DNA of 33,131 bases, taken from positions 58,008 to 91,138 of the forward strand of contig NZ_JARXRN010000029.1 of the NCBI RefSeq assembly GCF_029888045.1, written 5' to 3'. Both the position numbers and the translations under genes were made by a program. The number at the start of each line of letters is the position of its first letter. Position 1 is the first letter of the stretch. The notes beneath the pieces are model-generated. The model searched no databases. It saw only the letters and a list, made by a program, of their open reading frames with translations, and had not been told where the DNA came from. This document shows positions 1-8,379 of this stretch, piece after piece. The DNA comes from Luteimonas rhizosphaericola. GTDB lineage: Bacteria > Pseudomonadota > Gammaproteobacteria > Xanthomonadales > Xanthomonadaceae.

Positions 1-1053
1 CACGTCCGGCTCACGTTCGACGGCCTGGCCGAGGCCGACGAGCGCCGCTGGCTGGAGAACCTGCTCAACGCCCACGGCGACGGCCGCTGGTGGGTGCCGT
101 GGCCGATGGAAGGGCAGGCACTGGCCGCGCCGCTGTCGCTGGGCGGCACCACCATCGGGCTGGATACCCGCTGGCGCCACTTCGCCGCCGGCGGCCACGC
201 GCTGCTGGTGGGCGCCACGCCTCGGCAGCACGCGCTGGTGGCGATCGACAGCCTGACCGACGACGCGCTGGAACTGGCCGAGCCGCTCGCCGCCAGCTGG
301 CCCGCCGGCACACGAGTCTACCCGGCGCTGCTGGCGCGCCTGGACGGCATGCTTGAGCTGCCGCGCTTCACCGGCGACGCCGGTGCCTACCAGGTGAAGT
401 GGCGCGCGGACGCCGCGGTGGCATGGCCGGCCGCGTTCGGCGAACTGGCGTACCGCGGCGTGCCGGTGCTGGACCTGCCGCTGGAGTGGACGCAGGATCC
501 GCTGGACGTGCCGGAGCGCACCTTCGCCACCGTCGACGACGGCCTGGCGCTGCCGTTCGCGGTGGACCAGGCCGGCCAGCCGCGCAACCGCATCCGCGTC
601 GCGTGCACGGTGCAGGGGTTGGAGGCGGCCGCTCAGCTGCGCTCGCTGCTGTACGCGCTGGGCGGCAGCTGGGGCGCGCTGTGGGTGCCCAGCCTGGCGC
701 ACGACTTCCGCGTGGTGGGCAACGTGCTGCTGGGCGCCAGCGCGCTGGACGTGGCCTGGGCCGGCTACAGCCTGGCGGCGCCGGCGCAGAACCGGCGCGA
801 CATCCGCATCACCCTGTGGAACGGCACCACGTACTACCGCCGCATCACCGGGGCCACCGAGCTCAGCGCCACCATCGAGCGCGTGACGCTCGACAGCGCG
901 CTGCCCGCGGCGTTCCTGGCCGTGGACGTGGCGCAGGTGGCCTTCCTGCAGCTGTGCCGCCAGGAGGCGGATGTGAACGTGCTGCGCTGGTGGACCAGCG
1001 ACGTGGTGCGCACCACGCTGGAGTTCCGCGGCGAGGTGGCCCATGGGGTTTAG
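1..1053 (+). CDS. Phage minor tail protein (5' end outside window)
   Basis: The frame is open from base 1, so the start lies outside; at least 350 residues are visible. The protein is rich in Trp, Leu and beta-forming stretches and has no signal or membrane segment. It lies immediately before a BR0599-type gene, the position occupied by an uncharacterised minor tail protein in many lambda-like Burkholderia, Xanthomonas and Pseudomonas prophages, where it belongs to the distal tail or tip complex. Its last codons overlap the next gene by 11 nt (ATG at 1043), which indicates translational coupling. Assignment rests on context rather than on a recognised domain. Confidence 0.75.
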   Translation, partial: HVRLTFDGLAEADERRWLENLLNAHGDGRWWVPWPMEGQALAAPLSLGGTTIGLDTRWRHFAAGGHALLVGATPRQHALVAIDSLTDDALELAEPLAASWPAGTRVYPALLARLDGMLELPRFTGDAGAYQVKWRADAAVAWPAAFGELAYRGVPVLDLPLEWTQDPLDVPERTFATVDDGLALPFAVDQAGQPRNRIRVACTVQGLEAAAQLRSLLYALGGSWGALWVPSLAHDFRVVGNVLLGASALDVAWAGYSLAAPAQNRRDIRITLWNGTTYYRRITGATELSATIERVTLDSALPAAFLAVDVAQVAFLQLCRQEADVNVLRWWTSDVVRTTLEFRGEVAHGV

Positions 1054-2125
1054 CCTGTTCGAGCTCTCGCGCCTGCTGGGCCGCAAGGCGGCGCTGTACA
1101 CCTTCCAGCACGGCCCGCTGGTGGAGCGCTTCAATTCCACCGACCGCGACCTGACCCTCGGCGGCGACCTGTACAAGGCCGCCCGCGGCATCAGCCACTC
1201 GCCGATCCGCGACACCGCCAGCAGCGGCAAGGCGCAGGTCACCATCACCATGCCGGCGCTGCTGGACCCGGCCGCCACCGACGTGCCGCCCACGCAGGTG
1301 CTGCTGGGCTGGTGGCGGCCGTACCCGCCGAGCACGCGCGTGTTCGTGAGCATCGCCACCACGCACCTCGGCGACCCGGACGAGGAGATCCAGGAGGAGT
1401 GGAGCGGCCGCGTGCTCGCTCCGTCCTTCAAGGACGTGGAGATGACGCTCACCTGCGACCCGTCGCGCAGCAATGCGCGCACCGCGGGCCGGGCGAAGCG
1501 GATCTCGCGCAACTGCGGCGTCGCGCTGTACAGCCAGGGCTACATGCAGTGCAACCTGGACCCGGAGCCGATCGCGGTGGCCGCCACGGTGGTGTCGATC
1601 GACGGGGGCGACGTGACCATCGCGCTCGCCGGTGACCCGCCGCGGCCGCTGGCGCCGGGGCCCATCGAGTGGCTGGACGGCGAGGACCTGCAGGCGGCCG
1701 AGGTGCTCTCGATCGCCGGCAACGTGCTCACGCTGGACGACGCCAGCGGCCTGGCCGTGGACGACGCGGTCACCGTGTACACCGAGCCGCTCTGGTTCCT
1801 GGCCGAGCTGAGCGCCGACGCCGTGGGCCTCACGCTCACCGCGCCGGAGTTCGGCGCCTCGCCGTTCGGCCTCGAGGGCGGGCTGATCCGCTGGACGCGC
1901 GACAACGGCCTGCTGGAGTCGCGCAACATCCTGGCCCACCTCGGCACGTCCATCACCATCGACTACGGCGCGCCGGACCTGCTGGCCGGCCGGGTGCTGC
2001 GCACCTACTGGGGCTGCCCGCACAACCTCGACGCGTGCACCGCCCGCGGCAACGATCGCAACTACCCGGCGTTCAAGTACCTGCCGGTCGACAGCCCGAT
2101 GGGGAGGTCGCAGGCATGGGGCTGA
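1043..2125 (+). CDS. Phage BR0599/DUF2163-like tail protein
   Basis: A 360-residue protein. The N-terminal two thirds resemble DUF2163: a short helix, then beta-rich sequence with the pattern in which a phage protein compares an applied surface with its partner. The C-terminal ~40 residues (about 320-355) carry a GCPHNLDAC...N-YPAFKYLP block typical of the BR0599 C-terminal domain, with two cysteines spaced as in the family. Members sit in the tail-tip assembly cassette between the distal tail protein and the host-specificity protein; the same order occurs in gene transfer agents. It overlaps both neighbours (11 nt and 10 nt), so it is made in a coupled operon. Family identification is from recalled motifs. 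Confidence 0.82.
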   Translation: MGFSLFELSRLLGRKAALYTFQHGPLVERFNSTDRDLTLGGDLYKAARGISHSPIRDTASSGKAQVTITMPALLDPAATDVPPTQVLLGWWRPYPPSTRVFVSIATTHLGDPDEEIQEEWSGRVLAPSFKDVEMTLTCDPSRSNARTAGRAKRISRNCGVALYSQGYMQCNLDPEPIAVAATVVSIDGGDVTIALAGDPPRPLAPGPIEWLDGEDLQAAEVLSIAGNVLTLDDASGLAVDDAVTVYTEPLWFLAELSADAVGLTLTAPEFGASPFGLEGGLIRWTRDNGLLESRNILAHLGTSITIDYGAPDLLAGRVLRTYWGCPHNLDACTARGNDRNYPAFKYLPVDSPMGRSQAWG

Positions 2126-2541
2126 CCGCGCGCGCGCGCCGCAAGGCCGGCTGGTGCTGGTGGATGGCGCGCTACCTGGTGCTGGACAAGCATCGCGAGG
2201 CCACGCGCGTCACCGCCTTCTGGGCGGCGGTGGTGGTGGCCACCATCAGCGGCAGCCTCCTGCTGGTCGAGGTGCTGGGCCTGCGCCCGCCGCCGGCGCC
2301 CGGCGAGCCCGCGGCGGCCTGGTGGGTGCAACTGGTCCTGTTCGTGGTGTCCATGCTGATCAGCTGGGCCATGCGCCCGAAGGTGGAGCCGCCCAAGCCC
2401 GCCGAGGGCCAGGCCCCGGTGGTGGAGGACGGCGCCGCGCTGGAGCGCATCTACGGCCGCGTGTGGACCGACGACGGGAAGTGGACCGCGTGGAGCAACG
2501 GCGACCCGGAGCCGATCCGGAAGAAGCAGGGCAAGAAGTGA
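2116..2541 (+). CDS. Two-TM phage tail assembly protein
   Basis: A 141-residue protein starting at ATG 2116 behind a GGGGAGG Shine-Dalgarno at 2101. Residues 1-30 are basic and Trp-rich; hydrophobic segments lie at about 32-55 and 69-86, followed by a Pro-rich linker and a soluble tail with EDGAALERIYGRVW (about 104-117) and a Lys-rich end. The tail resembles the short 'GTVW' segment found in small proteins, and at the N-terminus of tail-tip proteins, in lambda-like tail cassettes. It might anchor tip assembly to the membrane, but that is inference. Overlaps: 10 nt with the upstream gene and 4 nt with the downstream GTG. Confidence 0.72.
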   Translation: MGLTARARRKAGWCWWMARYLVLDKHREATRVTAFWAAVVVATISGSLLLVEVLGLRPPPAPGEPAAAWWVQLVLFVVSMLISWAMRPKVEPPKPAEGQAPVVEDGAALERIYGRVWTDDGKWTAWSNGDPEPIRKKQGKK

Positions 2542-2759
2542 TCGTCACCAGCACCCACCTGCGCACCATCCCGTACTTCAACGACCGCGCCGGCTACTGC
2601 CTGCCGAAGGCGCGGGCGTGGTTCCGCGCCCAGGGGCTGGACTGGGCCGCCTTCCTGCGCCACGGCATCGACGCCGAGCAGCTGCTGGCCACCGGCGACG
2701 GCATGGCCGCGAAGCTCGTGGAGTGGGCGCGCGAGTGCGAGGGCCGCGCCCATGGGTAG
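2538..2759 (+). CDS. Small conserved phage protein of the tail-tip cassette
   Basis: A 73-residue protein starting at GTG 2538, inside a GTGA overlap with the previous stop. It reads LRTIPYFNDRAGYCLPKARA, then a W-F-R-GLDW-FLRHGI segment and EQLLATGDGMA. The pattern of one Cys followed by R-W-F, GLDW and ATGD-MA is one I recall from small uncharacterised proteins directly upstream of the large tip protein in Burkholderia and Xanthomonas phages. No function is known to me. It overlaps the next gene by 8 nt, so it is almost certainly co-translated with it. Confidence 0.72.
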   Translation: MIVTSTHLRTIPYFNDRAGYCLPKARAWFRAQGLDWAAFLRHGIDAEQLLATGDGMAAKLVEWARECEGRAHG

Positions 2760-5370
2760 CAGCAAGAAGCAGACCGTCAGCTACTGGTACCACCCGTTCT
2801 TCCAGCTGGCCCTGCACGAAGGCCCGTTCGACAAGCTGCTGAAGATCCGCGGCGGCGACGTCGACGCCTGGGTGGGTGAGCTGACCGCCAGCGGCAGCAT
2901 CACCGTCGATGCGCCCAACCTGTGGGGCGGCGACGAAAAGGAGGGCGGCATCCAGGGCACGTTCGACGTCATGTTCGGCGAGATGGACGCCGAGCCGAAC
3001 GTGTTCTTCCAGACCGCGATGGGCCCGGACCCGTCGAACCACAACGGCGTGGCGCTGCTGCAGTTCAACAGCGGGCGGTATGGCGCTGGGAACCCGTATC
3101 CGAAGGCGATCTCGGTGCTGACGGAGCGGATCTACGAGGGGTGGCTGGACGACGTCTGCTGGTACCCGGAGAAAGCCAAGATCGTCTTTGAATCCTTCGA
3201 CCTTCCATACGACGGCATCTGGGCCTACCAGGTCGAAGCGCCGGGCAGTACCGCGGACTACTCGTCGGCCGACTACGACCACAGCGGCTGGGCGACCGGG
3301 CCGGGCGGATTCGGGTCGAATGTGCCTCCAGGCAGCACGCTCGCCATCGGTACCTTCGTCGGCGGCCTGATCGGCCGTGCGGTGTGGATCCGCCGGGAGA
3401 TCACGTTCTTCGGCGAGCTGACCCTCGCCGTCTTCCACGACGACGGCGCATGGCTCTGGGTGGACGGCGTGCCGGTGGAGATGGAGAGCCTGCAGTACTT
3501 CCACTCGCGCGCGACCGTGAACGTGCTCGGTAAGGTCACCGTGGCACTCAAGGTTCTGGACGGCATTCCTGCAGGCAGCACCAACATCTTCGCCGGCATC
3601 GCGATGGAGGGGCAGGGCAGCGAGTTCATCGGCATGAACCCCGCCCACGTGATCTACGACAGCCTCACCAATCTGCAGGGCGAGCCGATCGCATCGATCG
3701 ATGAGGCGAGTTTCACCGCGGCCGCGGATCGGCTGTACCTGGAAGGCTTCGGCATCTGCACGAAGTACAACCACGCCCAGGAGACGATCGAGCAGTTCCG
3801 CCAGCGCATCCTGGACCTGATCGGTGCCGAATGCTCGCGCTACAACGGCAGGTGGTACCTGGACCTGATCCGCGAGCTGTCGCCGGCCGAGATCGACGCG
3901 CTGCCGATCCTCACCGATGACGACATTCTGGACTGGCAGGAAGACCCGACCAACCGCGACGATGCTGTCAACCAGGTGGCGGTGAAGTGGTTCGATCCGG
4001 ACACGAAGCAGTCGCGCATCACGCCGCACGTACATGCGCTGGCTGCGATCAACACGCTGGGCTGCGTGAATCCCGAGGTGCGCGAGTACCCGGAGGTGCC
4101 CTACGAGGCGCTCGCCAACCGGCTGGCGCTGCGTGACCTGCACAACAAGTCGACGCCCACCCGCCGATTCAACCAGACCACCAACCGCAAGCCCTATAAC
4201 TGGCGCAAGGGGCACGCGTTCCGTTTGCAGTCGCCGAAGCGGGGCATCGCGGACATGGTGTGCCGCGTCGCCGACATCGACCGCGGCACGCTGCAGAGCG
4301 GCGCCATCCGGCTGGTCGCGGTGCAGGACATCTTCGCCATGCCCGCGACCGTGTACGTGACGGGCGAGCCGAGCGTGCCGGCACCGAGCCCGATCCCGGA
4401 GCCGATGGCACACCAGGTGCTGTTCGAAGCACCCTACGTGGAGCTGGCGGGCGTGCTGAGCGCCGGCGACCTGGCCGCGCTGGACGCGGACGCGGGGTTC
4501 ATCCTTGCCACCGGCGTGAAGCCGGGCAACGGACAGGGCTACGCGTTGCTCACGCGGCCCGTCGGCGGCGAGTTCGAGCGCATCGGCACCTTCGACTGGT
4601 GCCCCAGCGCCATCGTCGTGGAGGGCGCCGGGTACACGGACACTGGCTTCACCTTGGCCGGCGGCAGTCTGCTCGCGCGCGTGGAGGTCGGCACGGCCGC
4701 CCTGTGGGGCAGCGAGCTGGTGCGCGTGGTCGCGCTGGACCTGGTCACCGGCGCCGCCGAATTCGGTCGCGGCGTGGGCGACACCGTCGCCGTGAAGCAT
4801 GCGCCCGGCGAACGCATCTACTTCTTCGACGCCTGGGCGGCCACCGACCAGGTGGAATACGCCACGGCCGAGACCGTGGAAGCCAAGCTGCTGCCGCGCA
4901 CCGGCACCCAGGAACGACCCGCGGAAGACGTCACGGCTCTGGAGGTCACCCTCGGCCAGCGCGCCGCCAGGCCCTACCCGCCGGCCAAGTTCCGAATCAA
5001 CGGCCTGTCCGATCCGGAGGCAGTCGTCGGTGATGTGGTGGCGACCTGGGCGCACCGGGACCGCGTGGCGCAGGCGGACCAGCTGTTCGACGCGGAGGTC
5101 GACAGCGTCGGCCCCGAGGCGGGCACAACGTACACGCTGCGCGCCTATCTCAACGACGCGCTGGCCGACGAGCAGACCGGCATCACCGGCACGACTGCCA
5201 CGTGGGTCCCGGAAGGGGCCGGCCTGGCGCGCGTGGAAGTAGTGGCCGTGCGCGACGGGCTGGAGAGCTGGCAGGCGCAGGTGCGCGAGTTCAGCGTCGG
5301 CGCCCCGTTGCTGGCCGAAGACGACAGCGTGGTGACCACCGAAACCGACCAACCGATCATCATGGAGTAG
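2752..5370 (+). CDS. Phage tail-tip / host-specificity protein with inserted domain
   Basis: An 872-residue central tip protein, expected to form the tail end that contacts the host envelope. The N-terminal part (1-148) contains GRYGAGNPYPK and WYPEKAKI, and the family pattern resumes with MNPAHVIYDSLT at 295-306, then a domain like the phage-tail_3 core (about 295-560). In recalled relatives these two blocks are nearly adjacent; here about 145 residues (150-293) intervene and look like a beta-sandwich with DHSGW and HDDGAWLWVDG. The C-terminal region (about 570-872) contains beta-rich domains and a fibronectin-III-like segment near 770-860. Start ATG at 2752 overlaps the upstream gene by 8 nt. 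The identification as a J/TipJ-like protein is good; the receptor is unknown. Confidence 0.86.
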   Translation: MGSSKKQTVSYWYHPFFQLALHEGPFDKLLKIRGGDVDAWVGELTASGSITVDAPNLWGGDEKEGGIQGTFDVMFGEMDAEPNVFFQTAMGPDPSNHNGVALLQFNSGRYGAGNPYPKAISVLTERIYEGWLDDVCWYPEKAKIVFESFDLPYDGIWAYQVEAPGSTADYSSADYDHSGWATGPGGFGSNVPPGSTLAIGTFVGGLIGRAVWIRREITFFGELTLAVFHDDGAWLWVDGVPVEMESLQYFHSRATVNVLGKVTVALKVLDGIPAGSTNIFAGIAMEGQGSEFIGMNPAHVIYDSLTNLQGEPIASIDEASFTAAADRLYLEGFGICTKYNHAQETIEQFRQRILDLIGAECSRYNGRWYLDLIRELSPAEIDALPILTDDDILDWQEDPTNRDDAVNQVAVKWFDPDTKQSRITPHVHALAAINTLGCVNPEVREYPEVPYEALANRLALRDLHNKSTPTRRFNQTTNRKPYNWRKGHAFRLQSPKRGIADMVCRVADIDRGTLQSGAIRLVAVQDIFAMPATVYVTGEPSVPAPSPIPEPMAHQVLFEAPYVELAGVLSAGDLAALDADAGFILATGVKPGNGQGYALLTRPVGGEFERIGTFDWCPSAIVVEGAGYTDTGFTLAGGSLLARVEVGTAALWGSELVRVVALDLVTGAAEFGRGVGDTVAVKHAPGERIYFFDAWAATDQVEYATAETVEAKLLPRTGTQERPAEDVTALEVTLGQRAARPYPPAKFRINGLSDPEAVVGDVVATWAHRDRVAQADQLFDAEVDSVGPEAGTTYTLRAYLNDALADEQTGITGTTATWVPEGAGLARVEVVAVRDGLESWQAQVREFSVGAPLLAEDDSVVTTETDQPIIME

Positions 5371-5375
5371 GCGAC

Positions 5376-6206
5376 ATGCCACGTATCTCCCAAATGCCGC
5401 CGCCCGCCGTGCCCCTGAGCGGCCTCGAGCTGCTTCCCGCCCTCCAGGGCGGCGGCGCGGACGCCAACGTGGGCTTGCCGTTGCTGACCAGCGGCCCGCC
5501 CTACGGTGGCGCCGTGCTGGCGCTGCGGCTGCCGATGGAGGCCGACATGGCCGCGACGTCGGAGGCCGACCCCGGAGCGGGCATGGTGCGTTGGAACCAC
5601 GCCACGCCGAGCTCTGCCACCGAGCTGTATATCAACGATGCCGACGGCGAGGCGGGCGACCTGGCCGCCGTGTTCGCCGCGCTGAATGTGGGCGGCTACG
5701 TCTACCTGCAGGGCACCGCGGACACCGATGCCCGCGACAACTGGCAGCGCTGGCAGGTGACCAGCATCAGCGATGAATTGGGCTACACGAAGCTCGCGGT
5801 GACGCTGCAGCTGAGTGGCGGCACATTCGCGGACGAAGATCCGCTCGAGCTCACCGTGCAGCAGCCGGTTCCGGCGCCCGGCGTGGATCGAAACGTGGTG
5901 ACCGCCGTCTCGTCGAGCGGCGGCACCACGACGCTGGACGCCAGCCTCGGCGACTACTTCACCACCACGCTCACCGAAAACACGACCATCGCGCTGATCA
6001 ACGTGCCCCAGGCCTGCACCATCAGCCTGCGCATCCAGCAGGGCGCCGGCACGGCCTACACCGTGACGTTCCCGGCCTCTTTCCTGAAACGCGGGGGCGG
6101 TGATTTCGCGATCCCGGCCATGCTGGGCGCGCGCCATCGGCTGATCGCCACGACCGACGATTTCGGCACGACGTACGACGCCGACCTGGGCGAGGCCTAC
6201 GCGTGA
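5376..6206 (+). CDS. Phage tail fibre-type structural protein
   Basis: A 276-residue protein beginning at ATG 5376, with GGAG at 5364 just upstream. The N-terminal ~50 residues (PRISQMPPP...) resemble the short attachment segments of phage fibre proteins. The C-terminal domain (about 168-276) has the pattern SSSGGTTTLDASLGDYF...TLTENTTIAL, a beta-rich repeat-like domain common at the end of siphovirus tail fibre proteins. It is 5 nt downstream of the tip gene and its TGA overlaps the next GTG, so it is part of the same late operon. It may decorate or extend the tip; binding specificity cannot be read from the sequence. Confidence 0.75.
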   Translation: MPRISQMPPPAVPLSGLELLPALQGGGADANVGLPLLTSGPPYGGAVLALRLPMEADMAATSEADPGAGMVRWNHATPSSATELYINDADGEAGDLAAVFAALNVGGYVYLQGTADTDARDNWQRWQVTSISDELGYTKLAVTLQLSGGTFADEDPLELTVQQPVPAPGVDRNVVTAVSSSGGTTTLDASLGDYFTTTLTENTTIALINVPQACTISLRIQQGAGTAYTVTFPASFLKRGGGDFAIPAMLGARHRLIATTDDFGTTYDADLGEAYA

Positions 6207-6955
6207 GCCTGCTGGCGCACCAGGCCCGGCTGATGGGCAGCACGAGCGGGGCGTTCCGCGAGGTGCTGCTGTCCATGTCGCCGCTGCTCTACTTGCCGAT
6301 GGACGAGGCCGAGGGATCGGTTGCGCATGCGCTGGCGGGCGCGGACGGCACGTACCTCGGCTCGCCCACGCTCGGCAGGCCGCCGATCCTGCCAGGCGAT
6401 GCAGGCACCTCGATCGGTACGGCCAACAACGCGAATCGAGTCCGGGCGACCCGGGTCCTTACGGGCGGGGGTGAATTCACCTGTTGCATTGCGCTACGCA
6501 CCTCACACACAGGCTCCCAGATGTTGATCCTCGATCAGGACGTAGGCGCCGGGAGCACGCCGCGTCATTTCTTGGCGATCAACCGTTCCTCATCGACGAC
6601 CGCGGTGGGCGTGCATGGCAGCGTTTGTTCGTTCGGGCATAACCCGCCGAGCAACAGCAACCAACATGCGTATGCGCTGGGGGCTGGATTGACGGATGGC
6701 GCCCCACACCTTCTCGTGTGGGGTCGGAACGCGCTCGGGTCGCCCTTTGTCGACGTCGACGGTGTCGCGCAGACCATGACAGGAAACACCCTGCAGGGAA
6801 CGATCTGGGGCGGAACCTACTGGGGCATCGGTCAGTCGCCACTGTATGCAGCCGGCCTGTACGTTGGCGACCTCGCCCACTTCGCTTGCTGGCAGCGGAC
6901 GCTCTCGCCTGAAGAGCGCGCCGAACTGGCAGTTGCGTCGGGCCTGGCGGCTTGA
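6203..6955 (+). CDS. LamG/concanavalin-like lectin tail protein
   Basis: A 250-residue protein starting at GTG 6203 within a GTGA overlap. The segment LYLPMDEAEG (about 29-38) followed by DGTYLGSP and a long run of beta strands ending in LSPEERAEL near the C-terminus is the pattern of a laminin-G/concanavalin-A-like lectin domain ('Y-rLdE-G...a-DasG-Y...fTls-W'). Such proteins at the end of the tail operon are usually receptor-binding or fibre accessory proteins. Its Ser/Thr-rich middle and lower GC than the upstream genes suggest it is more recently exchanged. Fold family is inferred from pattern only. Confidence 0.7.
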   Translation: MSLLAHQARLMGSTSGAFREVLLSMSPLLYLPMDEAEGSVAHALAGADGTYLGSPTLGRPPILPGDAGTSIGTANNANRVRATRVLTGGGEFTCCIALRTSHTGSQMLILDQDVGAGSTPRHFLAINRSSSTTAVGVHGSVCSFGHNPPSNSNQHAYALGAGLTDGAPHLLVWGRNALGSPFVDVDGVAQTMTGNTLQGTIWGGTYWGIGQSPLYAAGLYVGDLAHFACWQRTLSPEERAELAVASGLAA

Positions 6956-7488
6956 GCGTCCGCATTGATGTGATGCCCGACGTCGCCGGGCACTGGTCCG
7001 TCACCCGCGACCGCGTGCTGGACGCCGAGTTCACCGAGCGGGATCGCGCGATCGACTACGCCCGCAGCTGCGCGGCGCGAGCCCTGCGCACAGGCCTCGA
7101 GGTGAAACTGCAGATTCACGCTCCGCTGGAACCGGAGGGCGGATTCGGAGTTTCCCTACACCGCCGTGCGGGCTTCCCCGACTTCCCAGTCAGGTCGCAC
7201 GGAGGACGCTGGCGGCGCGCCGCTGGGGCGCAGGCGAGGGGAAGCGAGATGGCGAGGATCTACTGGTTCGTGGTGGTGGCCGGCGGCGACTGGGCCGTGA
7301 AGCGGGAGGGGGAAGCGGCCTCGAGGACTTTCCGTCTGCAGGCGGACGCGATCGATCATGCGGCCGGAGTAGCAAAGGCCCATCACCAGGCGCATGGGGT
7401 GCCGACCGGTGTCCGGATCCAAGGGCAGGAAGGCAAGTGGCGCGACGAGCGCACCTGCGGCGATGACCCGTACCCTCCTCGCGGCTGA
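6952..7488 (+). CDS. DUF2188-like protein, two related units in one ORF
   Basis: One ORF of 178 codons from TTG 6952 (in a TTGA overlap with the previous stop). Residues 100-178, beginning at an internal ATG at 7249, are a clear DUF2188-type unit: IYWFVVVAGGDWAVKREGE, a Phe-rich/alanine helix with A-DHAAGVAKAHH, and GVRIQGQEGKWRDERTCGDD. Residues 1-55 look like a degraded or divergent version of the same unit (GHWSVTRDRVLDAEFTERDRAIDYA). Residues 56-99 do not look like a natural protein. AGGGGAAG at 7236-7243 fits a separate start at 7249, so this may be two genes or a fusion. DUF2188 function is unknown. Confidence 0.68.
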   Translation: MSVRIDVMPDVAGHWSVTRDRVLDAEFTERDRAIDYARSCAARALRTGLEVKLQIHAPLEPEGGFGVSLHRRAGFPDFPVRSHGGRWRRAAGAQARGSEMARIYWFVVVAGGDWAVKREGEAASRTFRLQADAIDHAAGVAKAHHQAHGVPTGVRIQGQEGKWRDERTCGDDPYPPRG

Positions 7489-7504
7489 TCCCAGCGGAGG
7501 CTGC

Positions 7505-7532
7505 TTGCACCACGCTGCGTTGTGGGTATAGA
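7505..7532 (+). promoter_or_regulatory. Predicted sigma70-type promoter of the cargo genes
   Basis: TTGCAC at 7505-7510 and TATAGA at 7527-7532 are separated by 16 bp, close to a sigma70 consensus pair. The pair lies in the 76-bp gap between the end of the tail operon and the Sel1-like gene, whose start codon is 33 bp downstream. This would let the gene be expressed outside the late phage programme, as is usual for morons. Prediction from sequence only. Confidence 0.58.
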
Positions 7533-7564
7533 TTCCAGCGAAGCATGTGCGAATGGAGGCACAC

Positions 7565-8335
7565 ATGACCAGCAGGCAGACATGGATTCTTGGAGTCGTC
7601 GCGGCCGCTGCGCTGATTGCAGGCTTGCTGTGGTTCAAGAATGATCGCACCGATGCGCCTGCGAGCGACGAGATCGTCGCCGTGCCCAATAGCGAGTACT
7701 CCGGAGCGCCGGATGGGGCATCTTCCGCGGTCGAGTCACCCCGTCAGCGGTCGCGATCGGGCAAGGAAGAGAAGGGATATGAGGTCTCAATGGGAGACCC
7801 GTTTCTTGAGCCGCGTAGCGAGGCCGAAGTGGAGTGGCTCCGCCGCAATCGCTATCCGAGCGCCGCGGCGAGATCAGATGCTGCGCAGTTCATGGCCAGC
7901 GAACTGGACTTCGATCATCGAGACGGCATCGAAGCGATTGAGATAGTTGCTGCCGAACAGTATGCACGGCAGCATCCGGACAACCGAGAACGAGCCGTTG
8001 AGTTCTTGAATGAAGCGGCTATCTCGGGTTCTACGTACGCACTGGAAACGCTTGGCCGACTTCATGGGTCAGCCGATCCAGTCACTTCGGAAGCTTACTT
8101 CCGCGCCGCCGCGCACCGTGGGGATTGGAATGCACATCTGAGAGTCAAGCCGCCATTGACCAGCGAACAGGAGATGCTGGCGAGCCTGCTCGCTCATCAG
8201 GTGATAGAGAACCTGGAGCTGCAACGGCGGCGACGCGGATTACCAGCGTTAGGTAATGACCAGCGACCGGGACTGGACCAATTTCTTCGACAGATCAAGG
8301 AGGCTGAAAGGGCAGCGGCTGCCAGTCGCTCGTAG
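7565..8335 (+). CDS. Membrane-anchored Sel1/TPR-like cargo protein
   Basis: A 256-residue protein. ATG 7565 is chosen because GGAGG lies at 7555-7559; an in-frame GTG at 7547 is upstream of that site. Residues 7-24 form a hydrophobic anchor with an uncleaved look, so the rest is probably periplasmic. Residues 30-90 are low-complexity and charged. The segment about 130-185 (ERAVEFLNEAAISGS...AYFRAAAHRGD) has the alternating small-residue helices of Sel1-like repeats, which usually mediate protein contacts. GC content is clearly lower than in the tail genes and it has its own promoter, so it looks like a moron. Function unknown; changes to the envelope of the lysogen would be one possibility. 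Confidence 0.68.
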   Translation: MTSRQTWILGVVAAAALIAGLLWFKNDRTDAPASDEIVAVPNSEYSGAPDGASSAVESPRQRSRSGKEEKGYEVSMGDPFLEPRSEAEVEWLRRNRYPSAAARSDAAQFMASELDFDHRDGIEAIEIVAAEQYARQHPDNRERAVEFLNEAAISGSTYALETLGRLHGSADPVTSEAYFRAAAHRGDWNAHLRVKPPLTSEQEMLASLLAHQVIENLELQRRRRGLPALGNDQRPGLDQFLRQIKEAERAAAASRS

Positions 8336-8379
8336 CGCATCGAAGTTTGAAGTGGAATTCACAACACAAGGAAGGATCA

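Noticed and set aside
2578..5382. 934-residue antisense ORF across the tail-tip gene
   Set aside because: A GC-rich shadow frame; composition is His/Arg/Val-heavy and it opposes a well-supported gene.
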